Assembly (NCBI GenBank): GCA_000403275.2
Contig: KE159598.1
Coordinates: 308,283 to 344,961 of the forward strand
Source of the DNA: Lachnospiraceae bacterium 28-4
GTDB taxonomy: Bacteria > Bacillota > Clostridia > Lachnospirales > Lachnospiraceae
DNA length: 36,679 nucleotides
Direction of reading: 5' to 3'
Below, piece after piece: positions 34,201 through 36,679 of the stretch. A model generated the notes under the pieces. The model was given only the letters and a program-made list of their open reading frames with translations, had not been told where the DNA came from and ran no database searches. A program made the translations under genes and the position numbers. The number at the start of each line of letters is the position of its first letter. Within the stretch, counting starts at the first letter, position 1.

Positions 34201-34378
34201 TAACAAATTTGATGATTTGCTGGGACTGATGGCAGATTATGCGGAATGGGGAAGTGGAAGAGGGGCAGAACAAATGAGGAATTTTTGGGGCTCCATCTAT
34301 TTATTTCATCCGGAGTTATTGGATTTAAATAGTATTACAACAGAAAAGAAATTATTATTTAACGTTTATCGAGATTAG
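31202..34378 (+). CDS. polytopic membrane protein with a degenerate SF2-helicase-like cytoplasmic region
   Basis: A 1058-residue protein. The N-terminal 260 residues contain about five membrane segments (about 8-30, 54-67, 110-128, 200-220, 235-256). The large soluble part shows an order of strands like a superfamily 2 helicase: KILVISGIKNRDEELKQWF (motif Ia place), ADIGLISLGHINKIID (Ib), VSVVVLLEPSLF with E458 (motif II, DEAH replaced by LEPS) and ITYIVCDVNTGGMIDFL (III). No Walker A lysine loop is present. A later AGGHIYQFYLPGQYIIVEGKYYKIEKIE stretch resembles the C-terminal beta domain of MrfA/Lhr-type helicases. It would be an inactive, membrane-bound helicase-like protein. The start at 31202 uses AAGGAAGA. 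It is the last gene of the operon. The helicase link is by eye and moderate. Confidence 0.72.
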   Translation: MNKFIEGILNVPIIMQMILSLMTVTIPFFFKKAAYWNWGEKLSRYKTKKIRREYFAWIIMVSIVLKTWEDGLFESIVKNIQSSVVWNWIYDKILIFRQPVIEKYIMEYQWLIWVIFLFALHVIYHIIKLKNIGKERWPDKIWNNIINKLKITEDTLPYAEITTRISEKWEAYERYGEINGDGNREIYILKDNYVQIRTLYKCMFVLSIIVVFGVAGWFKIEPEVCEASIPIAEGFRLLALLVALATYFMEQYSYYNGFTKEEYLTSIENSNIQDAAKDVEDIGFGDSLKLVRPGGPKNVLFDEKQDRIERINRIYGSSENRMHCLGIALKEVIDDLCSDNDFIDAAVRLVKHQSVYFAIPFYQDLGNYIFPFLSMELLENKKILVISGIKNRDEELKQWFSKGLQKKYGYLEFWDVQNMQDEIGGADIGLISLGHINKIIDNADVGFWENVSVVVLLEPSLFLPYHPIIMSQILMKIKGRDEKITYIVCDVNTGGMIDFLSDMLKEEFVYVNATKKGADTVGVLVDADHVNRGNPFVRVNQCFANELYIAAFLRKYFKEKIHWYGNYAVPIIDIAWQAGQYYNQITDETEDIANMGIINEIFDYKEDGNEAVYEPTAINIVEDSIYNAFEMLRQYSTRGAKKAFTAVFSANYMLHDFMKDKKYIQILDNDVGYISQHMPRFQRSKRNLAIDIAYHLTMGSIEICEFKKILFYYGYVVESSIEKILCELNQFYEEGLGIASLSLRQVYEKKEEENWAYGRILVISEEGRNNFLDWYNENIAVVRYYSETTKNKSKYLDAVAGGHIYQFYLPGQYIIVEGKYYKIEKIEKEDAGYCLILQKASDDYTYRRYYRQFRRYCLKETGKTKEVKLNREYLKVDMLEADIEVCTDGYICGKQFNEIFNGDIMNLNNIPKRKYRKKYVLRIKIKFRNIYTYALLLKELLFTYFPHCWQLLSVAMVNPKELKGYIDKLEVESDLNNIDENEIYIMEDSPMDLGLLETISNKFDDLLGLMADYAEWGSGRGAEQMRNFWGSIYLFHPELLDLNSITTEKKLLFNVYRD

Positions 34379-34389
34379 ACATAAGGGAA

Positions 34390-34470
34390 ATATTTGGATA
34401 GACAGAATAAAGAATTTAATTATATGCACAAAAGTGTTTCTACAATATATTCCCAAATTCTTCCAAATAT
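34390..34470. promoter_or_regulatory. widely spaced inverted repeat upstream of the XRE gene
   Basis: ATATTTGGA at 34390-34398 and TCCAAATAT at 34462-34470 form a perfect 9-bp inverted repeat 63 bases apart in the 119-base gap before the regulator. It could be an operator for the adjacent XRE protein. No terminator for the upstream operon is visible in this gap. Confidence 0.35.
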
Positions 34471-34497
34471 GCTTTTATATTTGTGGAGAGTAAAAAA

Positions 34498-34842
34498 ATG
34501 CGCGAAATAACATTAGATTATGCCAGTATTGGAAAAAGAATTAAAGCAAAGCGTTTGGAATTGCATATGACGCAGGAGCAGTTAGGAGAAATCGTAAATT
34601 TGTCCACAACTCATATCAGTCATATTGAAACAGGGCATACGAAAATAAGCTTTGAAAGTTTTATCAGTATATCGAATGCATTACATATATCTGCGGATGC
34701 TCTATTGCAGGATAATCTGGAATACAACGATTTGTTTTATAAGAGCGAACTGGCAGAGTTAATGCGCGAATGTACTCCCAGGGAAGTGAAAAACCTTACC
34801 AGAATGGTGCAATTCTGTATAGAAATGATGCGTATGGAATAA
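34498..34842 (+). CDS. XRE-family helix-turn-helix regulator
   Basis: A 114-residue DNA-binding protein. The HTH_3 domain spans residues about 9-65: IGKRIKAKRLELHMTQEQLGEIVNLSTTHISHIETGHTKISFESFISISNALHISADALL. A short C-terminal helical tail follows (ELMRECTPREVKNLTRMVQFCIEMM), probably for dimerisation. The start at 34498 is preferred because GGAGAG at 34485-34490 fits it. It lies between the tubulin-like operon and a two-component pair, all on the same strand, so it may regulate either. Confidence 0.92.
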   Translation: MREITLDYASIGKRIKAKRLELHMTQEQLGEIVNLSTTHISHIETGHTKISFESFISISNALHISADALLQDNLEYNDLFYKSELAELMRECTPREVKNLTRMVQFCIEMMRME

Positions 34843-34975
34843 AGTGGAAAATTATAACCGGGACGATGTGTAAAAAAAGACAGATTTGTTTTTGGTATTT
34901 TTTACAAAAGGAGAAGGGGAAGGCTTGAGTGCGGGGAAACTAAAATATGGGAAATATGTAGGAATACTAAATGGT

Positions 34976-35701
34976 ATGGTAAATAACGACCATAAAGTAT
35001 ATATCGCAGTATGTGATGATATGGCAATACATGTGCAGCGGGTACGGCAAATGGTAGAAAATGAATTGGAAGTGTTGCATATACCTTCTTATATAGATGT
35101 TTATCTGCATGCAGAGAATTTGATGAAAAGCGAAACGGAATATGACATTATTTTTTTGGATATTGAAATGCCAGGAAAAAACGGATTGCAGGTTGCAAAG
35201 GAGTACAGGAGAAAAAATAAAACCGGTAAAATTGTTTTTATGACTGAATATAGGGAATATATGCAAGAAGCTTTTAAAGTACAGCCTTTTCGGTATTTAC
35301 ATAAGGAGGATTCCTCTCTGGAGATAAGGGATTGTTTAATAGAGGCAATAAAGGAAAACGAGTACAGATGCGGAATTATATTGGAAATAGAGGAGAAATT
35401 GGAATATCTGTTTTTGAATAAAATTTTGTATATTCAGGCATTGGGAGATGAAGTGTCTCTGTTTTTGGTTGATGAAAGTCGCTATATTATACAGATGACA
35501 TTAAAAAAAGCATATGCAATATTGCAAAATAGATTTGTTCGGTGTAGTCGGGGAACTATTGTCAATCTTGCATATATCGATAAAGTAAAAGGTGCTACAG
35601 TTCTTTTAGACGATGGCGAGGAAATTCCGGTATCGGTACGGGAAAGAAAAGCTGTTCGAAGGAAGCATAAGGAATATTTTATAGGACAAATGTTGAAATA
35701 A
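34976..35701 (+). CDS. LytTR-type response regulator (AgrA/ComE-like)
   Basis: About 241 residues. The N-terminal receiver domain has the acidic pair in AVCDDM, the phosphoacceptor D62 in IIFLDIEMPGKNG, the T/S position in IVFMTEYREYM and the lysine in YLHKED. The C-terminal LytTR DNA-binding domain (about residues 135-238) has EYLFLNKILYIQALGDEVSLFL and FVRCSRGTIVNLAYIDKV. These regulators usually answer peptide or autoinducer signals with a GHKL kinase. An earlier in-frame TTG at 34925 with AGGAG upstream is an alternative start that would add 17 residues. The kinase gene follows 10 bases downstream. Confidence 0.93.
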   Translation: MVNNDHKVYIAVCDDMAIHVQRVRQMVENELEVLHIPSYIDVYLHAENLMKSETEYDIIFLDIEMPGKNGLQVAKEYRRKNKTGKIVFMTEYREYMQEAFKVQPFRYLHKEDSSLEIRDCLIEAIKENEYRCGIILEIEEKLEYLFLNKILYIQALGDEVSLFLVDESRYIIQMTLKKAYAILQNRFVRCSRGTIVNLAYIDKVKGATVLLDDGEEIPVSVRERKAVRRKHKEYFIGQMLK

Positions 35702-35711
35702 AAGGGGAATT

Positions 35712-36512
35712 ATGTATTGCATGATTAGATTATCGGACATTTTTAAGAATGGAATTGTATTCAGCCTGGCTGGCATAAATAATGCCTGGATTATTTGCGC
35801 ATCTATATTTATGGTAGTTTTGCTTTTATACTGTTGCTTAAAACTGTTGAAAAGAGAAAAAATGTTGAGTGAAGAATACAAACAGTTGGTAGAAAGACAA
35901 AAAGAGTATTATGACAGGGTGTTGGAAAGTGGAAAAGAAAGTGAAATGGAAATGCGTAGGTTCAGGCACGATATTAAAAATCATTTATTTGTGTTAAAAA
36001 AATTATTTGAAAATAATGATAGTTTTGGAGGCTTACGATATTTAGAAAATATTTTAGAGGAAAGTAATAAGACAGGTATAAAAGTAGAAACAGGAAATCA
36101 TATTTTAAACATTGTCGTAGAGGACATTATGAAAGAAGAAGATGGAATTACTTTGCATTGGAATGGAGTTTTTCCCCAAAAAACGAAAATAAGAGATTGC
36201 GATTTATGTGTGCTTTTTTCTAATATATTAAAAAATGCAAAAGAAGAAATCAAAGATTTTTGGGATAAAAATATAGAAGTGGAAATCAAAGAATGGAAAA
36301 ATTCATTATGCATTGAATGTAGGAATGCGGTTAATGAGAACCGTGTCCGTGGAAATCAAGAGGGCCGGGGGATTGGATTGGTTAATATGAAAACTATCGT
36401 GAAGAAATATAATGGAATCGTAACGAGTATGAGCGACAAAAATTATATAACTCAAACTTCCCACATTAAAAATGGGATTTGCTCCTTGAAAAATCAATAC
36501 TATAGATCATAA
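35712..36512 (+). CDS. GHKL sensor histidine kinase (AgrC-like), C-terminus replaced by IS sequence
   Basis: A kinase of 266 residues as read. One membrane helix lies at about 25-45, followed by a coiled region, the phosphoacceptor H86 in RRFRHDIKNHL, N-box residues N171 and N175 in LLFSNILKNAKEE-like sequence, and the G-box GRGIGLVN at 218-225. It lacks the usual 5-6-helix sensor part of AgrC proteins. The native sequence stops at about T247 (DKNYIT). The last 19 residues (from QTSHIKNG) are read from the IS4-like element inserted at about 36450. Only the final strand of the ATPase fold is lost, so activity is uncertain. AAAGGGGA precedes the ATG. Confidence 0.85.
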   Translation: MYCMIRLSDIFKNGIVFSLAGINNAWIICASIFMVVLLLYCCLKLLKREKMLSEEYKQLVERQKEYYDRVLESGKESEMEMRRFRHDIKNHLFVLKKLFENNDSFGGLRYLENILEESNKTGIKVETGNHILNIVVEDIMKEEDGITLHWNGVFPQKTKIRDCDLCVLFSNILKNAKEEIKDFWDKNIEVEIKEWKNSLCIECRNAVNENRVRGNQEGRGIGLVNMKTIVKKYNGIVTSMSDKNYITQTSHIKNGICSLKNQYYRS

Positions 36513-36679
36513 AATAGCAATCAAGCAGCCGCTGAACCATACTCCAATGCTTTTTGCATGTACTTTGGCAGTCTCTGAACAAAGCTGGCGGTCAATTTCT
36601 CCAGCTGTTGTTCTGTGATGTGGAAATATTCCATAACGACACCCATTAGTGCATCTATGATAATCCTCATTGACTGACT
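36450..36679 (-). mobile_element. IS4-like insertion sequence, right copy (continues past the window)
   Basis: Begins ACTCAAACTTCCCACA at 36450, identical to the end of the left copy at 1985. It carries the subterminal block at 36486-36505, then the C-terminal end of a transposase gene on the minus strand. It interrupts the histidine kinase gene. Both copies are preceded by TA outside the terminal repeat. Confidence 0.75.
36521..36679 (-). CDS. IS4-like transposase, C-terminal fragment (runs off the window)
   Basis: The frame is open from 36679 to a TGA at 36521-36523 and encodes 52 residues ending in ITEQQLEKLTASFVQRLPKYMQKALEYGSAAA. A helical tail of this kind (...VQRLPKYMQKAL...) is seen at the end of clostridial IS4-family transposases. 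The catalytic part lies beyond the window. It is associated with the same terminal repeat as the N-terminal fragment at 1-214. Confidence 0.6.
   Translation of the reverse strand, partial: SQSMRIIIDALMGVVMEYFHITEQQLEKLTASFVQRLPKYMQKALEYGSAAA

Noticed and set aside
34478-34492. TTTGTGGAGAG before the XRE gene as another TGTGGA palindrome
   Set aside because: The arms do not pair and GGAGAG serves as the ribosome site of the 34498 start.

Overview
The window looks like a chromosomal segment of a Gram-positive Clostridia host, most likely a Lachnospiraceae-type gut Firmicute. This rests on AAGGAGG-type ribosome sites, IS66/IS110 elements of the Firmicute kind, an AgrA/AgrC-like regulatory pair, and large tape-measure proteins of the sort found in gut Firmicute phages. 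The genus cannot be read from the sequence.

Layout. (1) 1-19960, almost all phage genes on the minus strand: a decayed phage or tailocin tail module. Read right to left it holds a conserved phage protein (19205-19960), a tail-tube-like structural protein (18373-19167), a small CxxC protein, a cysteine desulfurase, and the N-terminal part of a TP901-type tape measure (15685-16872). A group II intron 5' fragment follows, then two AT-rich tape-measure modules, B (about 14.8-9.1 kb) and A (about 9.1-2.0 kb). Each module has, in the same order, a ~130-bp direct repeat, a terminator, one or more small plus-strand genes including a zinc-ribbon gene, an array of three TGTGGA-centred palindromes, and a minus-strand tape-measure reading frame starting ATGATATT. 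Module B carries a one-base frameshift. Module A is split by an IS66 element with an exact 8-bp target duplication and by an IS4-like element that itself contains an IS110 element. A second IS110 sits between the zinc-ribbon gene and the terminator of module A.

(2) 20.2-23.3 kb, plus strand: ordinary host genes, namely a small conserved protein, a membrane-anchored alpha/beta hydrolase, and an RlmD/RumA-type 23S rRNA uracil methyltransferase.

(3) 23.5-34.4 kb, plus strand: a tight four-gene operon and the most interesting part of the window. It encodes an exported von Willebrand A protein with one C-terminal membrane anchor, a 1080-residue tubulin/FtsZ-like protein with an intact GGTGSG signature, a two-membrane-segment coiled-coil protein, and a 1058-residue polytopic membrane protein whose cytoplasmic part looks like a degenerate SF2 helicase. 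It resembles, and may extend, the predicted FtsZ-like/vWA membrane-remodelling systems. (4) 34.5-36.5 kb: an XRE regulator, a LytTR response regulator and a GHKL histidine kinase whose extreme C-terminus is replaced by the end of a second IS4-like copy. The window therefore begins and ends inside IS elements of the same family.
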